From Nostoc sp. NMS7 (GTDB lineage: Bacteria > Cyanobacteriota > Cyanobacteriia > Cyanobacteriales > Nostocaceae): a stretch of DNA of 64,000 nt. The notes beneath the pieces are model-generated. The model had not been told where the DNA came from. It did no database searches and saw only the letters and a program-made list of their open reading frames with translations. The position numbers were made by a program, and so were the translations under genes. Below, piece by piece: positions 53,691 through 61,682 of the stretch. The stretch's first letter is position 1, and every line of letters begins with the position of its first letter. The stretch covers positions 1-64,000 of the forward strand of contig NZ_JABXKJ010000263.1 in NCBI RefSeq assembly GCF_017115085.1, written 5' to 3'.

Positions 53691-53948
53691 ATGACAACAT
53701 CGACACCCAACTTTTTAGACGTTTTGGCTGGGATATTCACAAGCGCGATCGCAGCCATTCAATCTAATGCACAATTACAGGCTCAAGTTGCACAACTAAC
53801 AGCGCAGAACGCACAATTACAATCTCAATTGCAGGCAATTACCTCAAGCCTCAACGCTGATGAACAGCAGAAGGCCGACGAAGCGACAAAGTTAGCTACC
53901 CTGCAACAACTGGTAACTCAGTATCAGTCAGTGACTAGCACCCCCTGA
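53691..53948 (+). CDS. Small coiled-coil protein
   Basis: An 85-residue protein starting MTTSTPNFLDVLAGIFTSAI, then a heptad-like Gln/Ala/Leu region (QLQAQVAQLTAQNAQLQSQL). It is likely a coiled coil. It runs opposite to the virion genes and is convergent with the lysozyme gene. Confidence 0.55.
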   Translation: MTTSTPNFLDVLAGIFTSAIAAIQSNAQLQAQVAQLTAQNAQLQSQLQAITSSLNADEQQKADEATKLATLQQLVTQYQSVTSTP

Positions 53949-53968
53949 TCCTTCTGCCTCTGTTCCTG

Positions 53969-54460
53969 CTACTCCTGTTGCTGCGTAAGCCAAAGTTTAG
54001 ATTCTGCAACCCGACGGCGACGCAATCCTTGCTCTACGTTACTACCTGGGTTGCAGTACAAACTAAAAACTCGTGTAACTTCTTTGACATCGTTCCAGCG
54101 ATCAGGATTTCTAAGCAATGTACTAATGCTGGTAAATCCTGATGCAAGGTAAAAATTAGCACCCAAATTGTACCCAAAGCTTAAAATCGCCCCTTTTTGG
54201 TTTTCCGTCAGGTTATTCCATGCGGGGATTTTTTGTAGTGGAGGTAGATAATCTCTTTCTAATTGCATTATCAGCATTGAATCAGCAGCCGCCTGGATAA
54301 CAGTTTCGCCCGTTCGCCAGTTACTGCCGTCAAGCTTTTTGGTGGCTCCCCAGCCGATAGTGATGGGCTTTCCACCGGTGCGTGGGTCAGGGTAAGCGCA
54401 AAGATTGCAGCCCTCAAATTCTTTGATTAGGTCTACGCCAGATTTTGGTAGGTTTGTCAT
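53969..54460 (-). CDS. Phage lysozyme, glycoside hydrolase family 24
   Basis: A 163-residue endolysin that should cut peptidoglycan at the end of infection. The catalytic region is LIKEFEGCNLCAYPDPRTGG then KPITIGWGATKK: Glu16-type, followed by Asp nine residues later and Thr in ITIGWG, the T4-lysozyme triad order. LTENQKGAILSFGYNLG near residue 85 and RRRRVAESKLW at the end fit. No signal or SAR helix is seen, so a holin is needed. Confidence 0.9.
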   Translation of the reverse strand: MTNLPKSGVDLIKEFEGCNLCAYPDPRTGGKPITIGWGATKKLDGSNWRTGETVIQAAADSMLIMQLERDYLPPLQKIPAWNNLTENQKGAILSFGYNLGANFYLASGFTSISTLLRNPDRWNDVKEVTRVFSLYCNPGSNVEQGLRRRRVAESKLWLTQQQE

Positions 54461-54541
54461 TGGGAGCGATGCCTGCGGTGTTATCGTTGCGATGGCAACG
54501 ATGGAATACGCTCATGATTCCTCAAGAAATTCCCGCGTTCA

Positions 54542-54997
54542 CTATCTAATTGCCCATTCTCGCCAGATATATCTTAATGTACACGCGATGTCTGTGTTTT
54601 TTATATAATTTATTACGCCACATTTGACGATAAGCCTAGCGATGTTATTTATATTTGGAGTTCTAAACCTTCTTCTTTTTACGTAGTCAATTGCTACATC
54701 CACTGATCGCTCTAATCTTAAGGTTATCCAATAAAAAACCCAAAGTAGAGGAGAAACGCCTGCACGTACAATCACTGTTTCATCGTTCAAATGCGACCAG
54801 TAAATAATCTTGTAATTTCCAGGTAGTTGGAAATAGTCTGGTAAAAGATGAGGATTCTTAATTTTTAGAACTAGGTAATTTTTTGTATCGCTACCCAAAA
54901 AAGCATCTTGACAATTTCTTGTATAGTTACCAGTAGCATCTTGAGTATGCGAGCAGTTACTGAAAAACTGCTCAATATTGGGAATATTTTGTAACAT
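54542..54997 (-). CDS. Hypothetical protein
   Basis: A 151-residue protein, MLQNIPNIEQFFSNCSHTQD, with a hydrophobic patch (GVSPLLWVFYWITLRLE) and a basic C-terminus. Unrecognised. It lies between the lysozyme and tail genes and is divergent from the gene at 55076. Confidence 0.45.
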   Translation of the reverse strand: MLQNIPNIEQFFSNCSHTQDATGNYTRNCQDAFLGSDTKNYLVLKIKNPHLLPDYFQLPGNYKIIYWSHLNDETVIVRAGVSPLLWVFYWITLRLERSVDVAIDYVKRRRFRTPNINNIARLIVKCGVINYIKNTDIACTLRYIWREWAIR

Positions 54998-55075
54998 AAA
55001 TTACCTTCTCTTTCGTAGTAACTCCCTGTCTAGTTCCCTTGTCTAAATCCGCAAGAGTTTAAATGGAGAGGTTTT

Positions 55076-55387
55076 ATGGCATCTGAACGTTGTCTTATTG
55101 TTGTTCATTATACTGGGACACAAGTTGGAAATCATACCCCATGTGATCATTTGAGCATAATTACTAAAAACCATCAGTGCAACACCCCCAAATCTTGCCC
55201 CACGCTGACCCAAATTATAGAATTATTACTAAGTGGTGAGCAAGAATCACACGATCTTTTTTGGGGTAGAAGTCCCGTAGATCCATTGGTAAAGCATGGT
55301 AAGGTTGTTAGCCTGACGTTATTTGTGAACGACCCCCAGTCAGTTGTTGATCCGCAAAAATTAAGTGGCTTTGTCCAATTTCTTTAA
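55076..55387 (+). CDS. Hypothetical protein
   Basis: A 103-residue protein, MASERCLIVVHYTGTQVGNH, with four Cys (two close to CNTPKSCPTL). GGAGAGG lies 5 bp before the ATG, so translation is credible. No family recognised. Confidence 0.5.
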   Translation: MASERCLIVVHYTGTQVGNHTPCDHLSIITKNHQCNTPKSCPTLTQIIELLLSGEQESHDLFWGRSPVDPLVKHGKVVSLTLFVNDPQSVVDPQKLSGFVQFL

Positions 55388-55447
55388 CTGGAACAGCAGA
55401 AGTCCCACATCTGTACAAACCCCTCGATCTTATAACTTTACTGCTGA

Positions 55448-55915
55448 TTAAGTCGCCTTATCCAATTCCCGCAATACAAAACTCGCCACATAAGGGTAAA
55501 CCCCGTTCGCCTGATCGCGTGACTTCGGCTCCAGCATCCGAGCGTAAAACCGCGCCGAATATGCCACACCTCCGGGAAAGTACGCTTGTACTCCCCCGAT
55601 CGCCAAACCTCTCGATCTATATCCCTGCTCAATAAAATCTTGAATGCTGTCGTCAACGATAATATTGTAATTGCCTTGAGTTCGACGAAGGCGATCGCAC
55701 TCCCCAAATATCGCCCCAATTGCCCACCACTGAGAAAGTGTCACACTTGCGCTCACTGTCCAGATGTGCTTAGGTTCGTAAACCGGCCCGCTATCTAGGG
55801 AAGCGCCACTGATGCTATATTCGGTTTGCCCTGTGTCGGCTAGGGTGCGATCGTATGACACAAAGCGCTTTAAAGTTACTGATATGCCGCTGATAGATAG
55901 GGTTAGTTGCCGCAT
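55448..55915 (-). CDS. Tail-type structural protein
   Basis: A 155-residue protein: MRQLTLSISGISVTLKRFVS, PKHIWTVSASVTLSQWWAIG and VAYSARFYARMLEPKSRDQA. Its form suits a tail tube or tail-terminator type protein of the cyanobacterial prophage group. It precedes the tnpB insertion. Confidence 0.5.
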   Translation of the reverse strand: MRQLTLSISGISVTLKRFVSYDRTLADTGQTEYSISGASLDSGPVYEPKHIWTVSASVTLSQWWAIGAIFGECDRLRRTQGNYNIIVDDSIQDFIEQGYRSRGLAIGGVQAYFPGGVAYSARFYARMLEPKSRDQANGVYPYVASFVLRELDKAT

Positions 55916-56011
55916 TGATAGAGGTATTGGAAACCAAGGCTAGGTTTCCTCTTTCTGTTCTTTTACCGATATACTACTGGTGACAACTCTCGCCGCTAAC
56001 TGCAAGCAGTG

Positions 56012-57256
56012 TCATGGTGAGCATCTCAGATTCACAAATGAGACTTGCTGCTTCACAGGCTGGGTATCCCCTAAGCCTCCACAGCCAGGAATCGGTAGTC
56101 CAACCGACCCACGCTTTAAAAGGTTCAATGCTGAATTCCAATCGCGGTCAATGACCAATCCACAAGAACAACTATGAACACGGACGGACAAAGTTTTCTC
56201 AACTCTTTCACCACAACTTGAACAATTAATACTTGTCCCTCTAGGGTCAACTCCAAGTGTCAGCTTGCCGCGTTTTACCGCTACTGCTTGCATGATTTCC
56301 AGGAATGCGCCCCAGGCAACATCAAGTATTGACTTAGCTAGCCATGTTCTAGCTAATCCTCTAATGTTCAATGTTTCAAAAACAATCAAATCATAGGAGT
56401 TAACCAACCAATGTGCAACATGATAATGAAACTCTTTTCTTTGCCGAGCAACGTGCAAATGAGTAAGTGCAACCTTCTTAGCCTGTTTTTGGTAATTCTT
56501 AGACCCTTTGACTTTACGTGCAAGCTTGCGCTGTTGACAGGCTAACTTTGATTGTGCTTTACGGTAATACTGTGGCACTCCAATGCTTTGTCCATCAGCA
56601 GTAGTTAAAAACTTTTCTAAACCTACATCTATCCCAGTAGCAGTTGTGATTTTATCAATAGACAAAGCATCGGGAACAGTCTTGTCTTCCAAAGAAAAAC
56701 TGCAATACCAACCATCAGCTTTACTTAAAATCGTTGCTTGCTTGATCTCAAAACCATTTGGTATCGGACGGTGCAAGATGACTTCAATTTCACCAATCTT
56801 GGATAATTTAAGAACGTTACCTGTCAGGTGTGCGCCTGCTTTAGGGTGGTTAACACGGGGAAAGGTAAAAGAGCTTATGTCACCATGCTTTTTAAATCGT
56901 GGTTTACCTCCCCTTTTTCCCTTCTTGTCAGGTATTAACCACCGCTTCCACGCCTTATCCAACCGCATTAAATTTTGCTGTTGGCACTCAGCATAGATAC
57001 TTTTGTAGTCGGGGAATAGTTTTTTGGTTTGCTTGAGTTTGCTTGCTTGTGTATAGTAATCCGGTTTCTCAGGTATCTCCCCAATTGGTTCAGAGACTAA
57101 GCTGCATCGGTCAATCTGTGACCTTGTACGTCTTAACCAGTCCAATCTCTCCCCTAGCGCGTAGTTCCAGTGACGACGCAGCAACTCCCCCCAAGTTTCA
57201 AGAATGACAACTTGTTCAGAAGTAGGATTGAGTTTGAACTGATAAGTTAGTAGCAT
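56012..57256 (-). CDS. tnpB: TnpB RNA-guided nuclease
   Basis: A 414-residue TnpB with an intact-looking RuvC fold and zinc ribbon: TGIDVGLEKFLTTADG near residue 200 (first Asp), DLIVFETLNIRGLARTW near 285 (Glu), CSSCGERVEKTLSVR with HSCSCG near 340-365 (four Cys), and IDRDWNSALNLLKRG near 370 (last Asp). The N-terminus MLLTYQFKLNPTSEQVVILE is typical. ATG 57256 was chosen for that reason. Confidence 0.92.
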   Translation of the reverse strand: MLLTYQFKLNPTSEQVVILETWGELLRRHWNYALGERLDWLRRTRSQIDRCSLVSEPIGEIPEKPDYYTQASKLKQTKKLFPDYKSIYAECQQQNLMRLDKAWKRWLIPDKKGKRGGKPRFKKHGDISSFTFPRVNHPKAGAHLTGNVLKLSKIGEIEVILHRPIPNGFEIKQATILSKADGWYCSFSLEDKTVPDALSIDKITTATGIDVGLEKFLTTADGQSIGVPQYYRKAQSKLACQQRKLARKVKGSKNYQKQAKKVALTHLHVARQRKEFHYHVAHWLVNSYDLIVFETLNIRGLARTWLAKSILDVAWGAFLEIMQAVAVKRGKLTLGVDPRGTSINCSSCGERVEKTLSVRVHSCSCGLVIDRDWNSALNLLKRGSVGLPIPGCGGLGDTQPVKQQVSFVNLRCSP

Positions 57257-57292
57257 ATAACTATTGTACAGCATTACTCCGTACTTTTGTAT

Positions 57293-57433
57293 ATGACTAC
57301 TCGAATAGATATCAGGCTTCCAGAGCAAGAGTTGGAAATATTAAAAGCCTACTGCCAAGAACAAGATAGAACCCAAACCGAGGTAATACGTGAATTCATT
57401 CGTAGTCTTAGAAAGAAAATTAAAAACCAATGA
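57293..57433 (+). CDS. 46-residue ribbon-helix-helix protein beside tnpB
   Basis: ATG 57293 opens a frame for MTTRIDIRLPEQELEILKAY, then a second helix TQTEVIREFIRSLRKK and a stop at 57431-57433. Strand-helix-helix order and basic end fit a minimal CopG/Arc DNA-binding protein. It is divergent from tnpB with 36 bp between the starts, so it probably represses tnpB and itself. The hairpin right after it can end its transcript. Confidence 0.7.
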   Translation: MTTRIDIRLPEQELEILKAYCQEQDRTQTEVIREFIRSLRKKIKNQ

Positions 57434-57436
57434 TTT

Positions 57437-57471
57437 GGTAAATACAAGGGTATCGAACCCTTGTATTTACC
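57437..57471. terminator. 15-bp perfect hairpin
   Basis: GGTAAATACAAGGGT (57437-57451) and ACCCTTGTATTTACC (57457-57471) pair exactly around the loop ATCGA. It lies 3 bp after the RHH stop and may be a terminator and/or the hairpin end of the IS element. Confidence 0.7.
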
Positions 57472-57562
57472 CCTTCTATCCCCCGACGCTCGAAGACTCG
57501 CTACCGCTTCGCTATCACCGCCAATTGGAGTACCAATGTGGCGGGAGTACCCGGAGGTTTAG

Positions 57563-57820
57563 ATGCGATTGAAAATTGATCCGAACCGATGGGCAATTCA
57601 AGAACAATGGCAAGGTACGCATATATACGTCCGCGCTCAACATCCCGATGGTGGCTGGGAAACTGTAGAAATTTCGCTACTAGACAAGCCTTCTTTGCTA
57701 TCTTGGCTCAAAAGCATGGGCGGCGACAACCGAATAGCTGAAAACTGTGTAGGCGCTCTCTTGGGGCATGGACACCTTCACGAAGACCCTCAGCCACACC
57801 CGCTTGCCGATAGAAATTAA
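57563..57820 (+). CDS. Hypothetical protein
   Basis: An 85-residue protein, MRLKIDPNRWAIQEQWQGTH, with His residues near the C-terminus (LLGHGHLHEDPQPHPLAD). GGAGG is placed 5 bp before the ATG. No family recognised; opposite in direction to the virion genes. Confidence 0.5.
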   Translation: MRLKIDPNRWAIQEQWQGTHIYVRAQHPDGGWETVEISLLDKPSLLSWLKSMGGDNRIAENCVGALLGHGHLHEDPQPHPLADRN

Positions 57821-57835
57821 TACCGATGTACTGAG

Positions 57836-57860
57836 CTATCTGTCCTCGGAGGACAGATAG
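57836..57860. repeat. 25-bp palindrome, copy 4 of 4
   Basis: CTATCTGT, centre CCTCGGAGG, ACAGATAG; the whole is an almost perfect palindrome (12 bp arms around one base). It lies between the 57563 gene and the end of the tape-measure-like gene. Confidence 0.9.
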
Positions 57861-57866
57861 AATTGT

Positions 57867-58976
57867 TTACATACCTGACCCCATAACCTGTCCCCGTGAC
57901 ATCCTATTCATGAAATCTGCTGCATCATCCACAGGATTAGCAGTAGAAACGGTGAGGCTTCGCGGCGTGTTAGCTAATGCCATAATTGCACCTCTCAAAG
58001 CATCCAGTCTCTGCTCAATCCCCTGGTTCGCCATCTTCAGTGCCTCTACAAATTGATTACCACCGGCGGACTCGCGGGGCTGAATACTGGCTGAAGATAC
58101 AGAGGCAGTTGTTTTATCCATTGGCGGCATATCAGCAATGGTAGATGTTGGGAATTTCGCCGATTGATTCGGCAGTTTCATGTTTTCACGCTGGCGCTGG
58201 TAGCCCTCAAAGATATTTTCTCCCGGCTTGAGGTCAAGCTTGGGCATCTGATTAATATCAATTCTTTGGGGAAGCGTGAATTGTGGCGAGAGAGTTCCTG
58301 CCTTATCTTCAGCAGTTGTCAGGCTCATTGGTCTATGAGCTTTTTCCCCAGTTTCTACCAAATCCAGTGCAGTACTGCGTTCGCGTCTTTTCTCACTAGC
58401 CTGAAAGTTTTGGTTTTCTGTGCCTTGGGTGACTTTCTGCTCTTGAGTCGAATTTGCAGCAATTTCCCCCTGATCATTAAGATTAGCTTGAGCGCTAGCA
58501 GCACGTAATGAGCTTAAGTTAACTTCTTTATCGGCAAGCTCTACCCCAGTTTTAGCCGTTTCAATAGCTTGTGGATCTTTTTTAATGATCGCAACTTTCA
58601 ACGCCGCATCAGCTTCTAATTTAGATTTTTGGGCTGCAAGTTGATAGCCTTGGGCTTCATACAAAGCAATTTGGGCAGCAATTTGCTGGCGTTTCAGGTC
58701 ATTTTCTAATGTCTTACGTTGAAATTCTTGCTCACGCGCCATGCTTGCTTGTTTTTCCAGGGCGATCGCTGTTTCAGTAGCCGCTTTTTTTTCTTTAATT
58801 TGCAACTCATATTTTTCTGGACTACCTCTTTGATATCCCATATCATCAAGTTGCTGTTTGATAGCCCGCTTAACTCTACCCTTGATTTTTGGGTCTTTGA
58901 GTTTTTCGACCAATCCTAAAGCATCACTAGTATCGGCGCTTTCATTTTCCAGAGGTGCGATCGCAATTTTCAGCAC
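57867..58976 (-). CDS. Tape-measure-like coiled-coil protein, probably truncated
   Basis: A 369-residue protein with long coiled-coil helices at residues about 60-150 (KKAATETAIALEKQASMARE, NDLKRQQIAAQIALYEAQGY) and a C-terminal part with VEALKMANQGIEQRLDALRG and DFMNRMSRGQVMGSGM. This resembles the C-terminal end of tail tape-measure proteins, which usually are far longer and contain hydrophobic stretches that are missing here. The upstream DNA (58985-59045) is dispersed-repeat sequence, so the start of the gene may have been lost. Confidence 0.5.
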   Translation of the reverse strand: MLKIAIAPLENESADTSDALGLVEKLKDPKIKGRVKRAIKQQLDDMGYQRGSPEKYELQIKEKKAATETAIALEKQASMAREQEFQRKTLENDLKRQQIAAQIALYEAQGYQLAAQKSKLEADAALKVAIIKKDPQAIETAKTGVELADKEVNLSSLRAASAQANLNDQGEIAANSTQEQKVTQGTENQNFQASEKRRERSTALDLVETGEKAHRPMSLTTAEDKAGTLSPQFTLPQRIDINQMPKLDLKPGENIFEGYQRQRENMKLPNQSAKFPTSTIADMPPMDKTTASVSSASIQPRESAGGNQFVEALKMANQGIEQRLDALRGAIMALANTPRSLTVSTANPVDDAADFMNRMSRGQVMGSGM

Positions 58977-58984
58977 AATTATAA

Positions 58985-59045
58985 ATGCGCGAGGGTGAAA
59001 GCGATGCCTTCGGCGAGCTGCGCTAACGCTCTTCTCAGCAGCCCT
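58985..59045. repeat. Dispersed repeat next to tape-measure-like gene
   Basis: GCGATGCCTTCGGCGAGCTG and GCGCTAACGCTC belong to a repeat family common in Nostoc genomes. It lies exactly between the tape-measure-like gene and the 2-TM gene. Confidence 0.6.
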
Positions 59046-59048
59046 TGT

Positions 59049-59312
59049 TTAATCTCCGTCTTTCATCTCAGTCAAAGTTTTGTCAAGTCTATCGTTAGCT
59101 TCCTTAGCAAACTGGATGCATCGCACACTCGTGGCCATTCCCCCAACGGCAGTAAATGTTCCTTCTGGAACCTTGCCTGACAACAGTAATCCGGCTCCGA
59201 TAAGGCTAATGCAAGCAGATAAAGCAGTGGCAGTTAGGGCAAGGTTAAAGCTGTAGCGTGCTTGGCGTAGGCGCTCTTGGGCAATGTAAAATTCGACTGG
59301 CTTATGACTCAT
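59049..59312 (-). CDS. 2-TM protein of the cyanobacterial TRADD-N-associated family
   Basis: An 87-residue protein: MSHKPVEFYIAQERLRQARY, two hydrophobic helices (FNLALTATALSACISLIGAG and TFTAVGGMATSVRCIQFA) and a polar end ANDRLDKTLTEM. This matches what I know as the cyanobacterial TRADD-N-associated two-transmembrane domain, described with predicted immune/conflict proteins. It is divergent from the 59483 gene, which carries a TRADD-N-like domain. I infer it anchors or executes at the membrane. Confidence 0.75.
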   Translation of the reverse strand: MSHKPVEFYIAQERLRQARYSFNLALTATALSACISLIGAGLLLSGKVPEGTFTAVGGMATSVRCIQFAKEANDRLDKTLTEMKDGD

Positions 59313-59482
59313 AAATTTTGTTGTTTGTGTGTTTTGCTTCACACTTCCAATATCGAGCCAAAAACCTACAACCTTGACTACACAAAGATTGTGTTGTAAA
59401 TCACTTGTGATTTCTCTATGATTGTCTGATGCCTTAGTTTTGATTGCCTAAGCGATCGCTTTTTCAATACCGTTATCAGATT

Positions 59483-60895
59483 ATGACATACCTAAGCCTT
59501 GGCAGAAAAAAGAGGAAAATAACTATCACGGCATCTCTAGAAGGTGTTGAGGTAGCGGAAAATGCCTTAATCCGGCTAGGGTTTGATTCAAAAAGCAACT
59601 TTGCAAAATCTCAATTTTTAGCTCCCAGTACAGTTACAAAATTTTTCCAGCGTCAGCCAATTCAGCTTGATTCCTTTAAAAGGATATGTGAGGCACTGAA
59701 ATTGAATTGGAGAGAAATTGCAGGGTTAATAGAAGAAAAACAACCAAGCCAGTCACCAACAAGTAGTTACAGCAACCCTAGTAGTGATGGGGTAGTAGAG
59801 CAAGTGCAACCAGAACACCGTAAAGTAACTGTAATAGATAAACAAACTAAAAAAACTAAAGCAGTTATCACCTTAGAAGGCAATATAGATTCGGTTCAAA
59901 ACTGGGAATTTATTCAATCTGCTGTACGAGCATATCCAGGTGACACTATAGAAATTACTGATATCAAAGAAGGCAGCATCAGATTATTTGTCAAAGGCTC
60001 TCCAGAGGATATTGAGCGGCTTATATCTCGCATCAGATCGGGCGAACTAAAAACAGTAAGAGGTTTTCCTGTTGAAGATGTTCAAATTTTGAGTGAAAGT
60101 TCTGATGATGAAAGTGTCGAATCTAACAAAAAATGGCGTTTAGTAGAGGACATTGTTAATCAGCCAGTTGAGATGCGACAATTGAGCGGTGTCGACCTCA
60201 GTGATGCCGACCTGAGCGGTGTCGACCTCAGTGATGCCGACCTGAGCGATGCCGACCTGAGCGGTGCCGACCTGAGCGGTACCAACCTGAGACGTGCCAA
60301 CCTGAGCGGTGCCAACCTGAGCGGTACCAACCTGAGTGATGCCAAGCTGATCCGTGCCAACCTGAGCGGTGCCAACCTGAGCGGTGCCAACCTGAGCGCT
60401 GCCAACCTGAGCGCTGCCTACCTGAGTGATGCCAAGCTGATCCGTGCCTACCTGATCCGTGCCAACCTGAGTGATGCCTACCTGATCCGTGCCAACCTAA
60501 GTGGTGCAAACCTGAGCCTTGCCTACCTGATGCGTGCCATCCTGAGTGATGCCAATCTGATCCGTGCCAACCTGAGTGATGCCAACCTGAGTGATGCCAA
60601 CCTGAGCGGTGCCAACCTGAGTGATGCCTACCTGAGCCTTGCCTACCTGCGTGATGCTAACCTCAGTCATGCTAACCTCAGTCATACTAACCTCAGTCAT
60701 GCTAACCTGAATGGTGCTAACCTAAGCCTTGCCTACCTGAGTGATGCCATCCTGAGCGATGTTAATTTGGAGACTGCTATTGTTGTGAACGCCTTATTTG
60801 GGAAAAGTCTAGGTCTTACAGAAAACTTGAGGCGTGACCTAGAGAAACGAGGTGCAATTTTTGGCGATCGCCCTCCAGTTCGGAGTCCAAGATAA
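59483..60895 (+). CDS. HTH / TRADD-N-like / pentapeptide-repeat protein
   Basis: A 470-residue protein in three parts. Residues 1-83: an XRE-like HTH seen in cyanobacterial STAND and conflict proteins (GVEVAENALIRLGFDSKSNF, then FFQRQPIQLDSFKRICEAL). Residues about 113-203: an alpha/beta domain with VITLEGNIDSVQNWEFIQSA and EGSIRLFVKGSPEDIERLIS, which I read as TRADD-N-like. Residues about 232-445: more than 40 pentapeptide repeats of the A(D/N)LSG type, forming a right-handed beta-helix. ATG 59483 is chosen; an upstream TTG is in frame. I infer a conflict or regulatory role with the divergent 2-TM protein. Confidence 0.7.
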   Translation: MTYLSLGRKKRKITITASLEGVEVAENALIRLGFDSKSNFAKSQFLAPSTVTKFFQRQPIQLDSFKRICEALKLNWREIAGLIEEKQPSQSPTSSYSNPSSDGVVEQVQPEHRKVTVIDKQTKKTKAVITLEGNIDSVQNWEFIQSAVRAYPGDTIEITDIKEGSIRLFVKGSPEDIERLISRIRSGELKTVRGFPVEDVQILSESSDDESVESNKKWRLVEDIVNQPVEMRQLSGVDLSDADLSGVDLSDADLSDADLSGADLSGTNLRRANLSGANLSGTNLSDAKLIRANLSGANLSGANLSAANLSAAYLSDAKLIRAYLIRANLSDAYLIRANLSGANLSLAYLMRAILSDANLIRANLSDANLSDANLSGANLSDAYLSLAYLRDANLSHANLSHTNLSHANLNGANLSLAYLSDAILSDVNLETAIVVNALFGKSLGLTENLRRDLEKRGAIFGDRPPVRSPR

Positions 60896-61448
60896 GAAAC
60901 ATACCTGAAAAATTTTTCATAAGCTCTATCACAAACCATTCATCGCGGTCTGTATTGACAACTTGCCGATGACTGCGATCGCCTCACAAGTCAGAAAAAT
61001 TCTACTCATTCTTCTGGCTCAACTAGGCAACGTCAAATTCAATTGTCGAAATGCTTAAGTAAATACCACCACTAAATCAATTTGTAGTGATACCAGTATG
61101 GTTTCTGCCTCAGCCTTGGATTGTCCCAATGGCAACATTTGAGGCTTTTTTTAGCTCCTGATTTAGTTTCAGCGCCGCCTTACTTATTCCCACGGCTGCT
61201 ATCCCTGACTGAAGCTTGAGAAACTCAATTTGAGTCGATGAGTTTCAACACGCTGACTCAATAGTAAAATATGTTACTTAGGATCGTCAAGCTGTACTTT
61301 GGGATTGGGAATATAAGGGATAGAGAAAAGTAAAACCACCCCCCGCTTGGGAGTGGTGTGTTTATGATTATGTGAACACAAGTAATTATGCAGCTTTCAG
61401 GTCACTGGGCGTTGAACTTCTCACCAAATGACGGGTTATATACGTTAG
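60896..61448. other. Gene-poor stretch
   Basis: These 553 bp hold no convincing gene. There is an imperfect hairpin near 61330-61362 (ACCACCCCCC with GGGAGTGGTGT), downstream of the leftward HNH-module genes, that could end their transcript. Confidence 0.5.
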
Positions 61449-61682
61449 TTACGAGCGATTGCGGTGTAGTTCTAATGCTGCATCCTCTAAATGTTTAATC
61501 ACTTCTTCAGGGTTTGGTCTTTGCCGAAACATCCAGGCTGCAAGCGCTTCTAACAAGTCTTGAAAGGAAAAACCTTCTTGTTCTAGCAGAGTAATAAATT
61601 CTTCTACGAACTTGATTAAGCCCTCTCTTCTACAATCCCGCAGGGTGGTGCGGATACATAGCTGTTGCTCGGAATCAATCAT
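61449..61682 (-). CDS. Stand-alone copy of the HNH-associated helical module
   Basis: A 77-residue protein with EEFITLLEQEGFSFQDLLEA and AAWMFRQRPNPEEVIKHLED, clearly similar to residues about 105-178 of the HNH protein at 31388 (NLLNQEGFLLEDLLDALSKW). ATG 61682 overlaps the upstream stop by 8 bp. Role unknown; helical, probably protein-binding. Confidence 0.7.
   Translation of the reverse strand: MIDSEQQLCIRTTLRDCRREGLIKFVEEFITLLEQEGFSFQDLLEALAAWMFRQRPNPEEVIKHLEDAALELHRNRS

Larger units (their letters stand above)
55930..57475. mobile_element. IS605-family-like insertion carrying tnpB (limits approximate)
   Basis: The unit includes tnpB (leftward), a divergent 46-residue RHH gene and a 15-bp hairpin at 57437-57471. 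No tnpA is present, so it would be non-autonomous. The exact ends cannot be fixed here; the left limit lies between the tail gene start (55915) and the tnpB stop. In such elements the guide (omega) RNA overlaps the 3' end of tnpB, here about 55930-56100 in the minus sense. Confidence 0.7.

Noticed and set aside
60160-60700. Leftward open frames opposite the pentapeptide repeats
   Set aside because: They are mirror images of the repeated coding sequence and have only low-complexity repeats.
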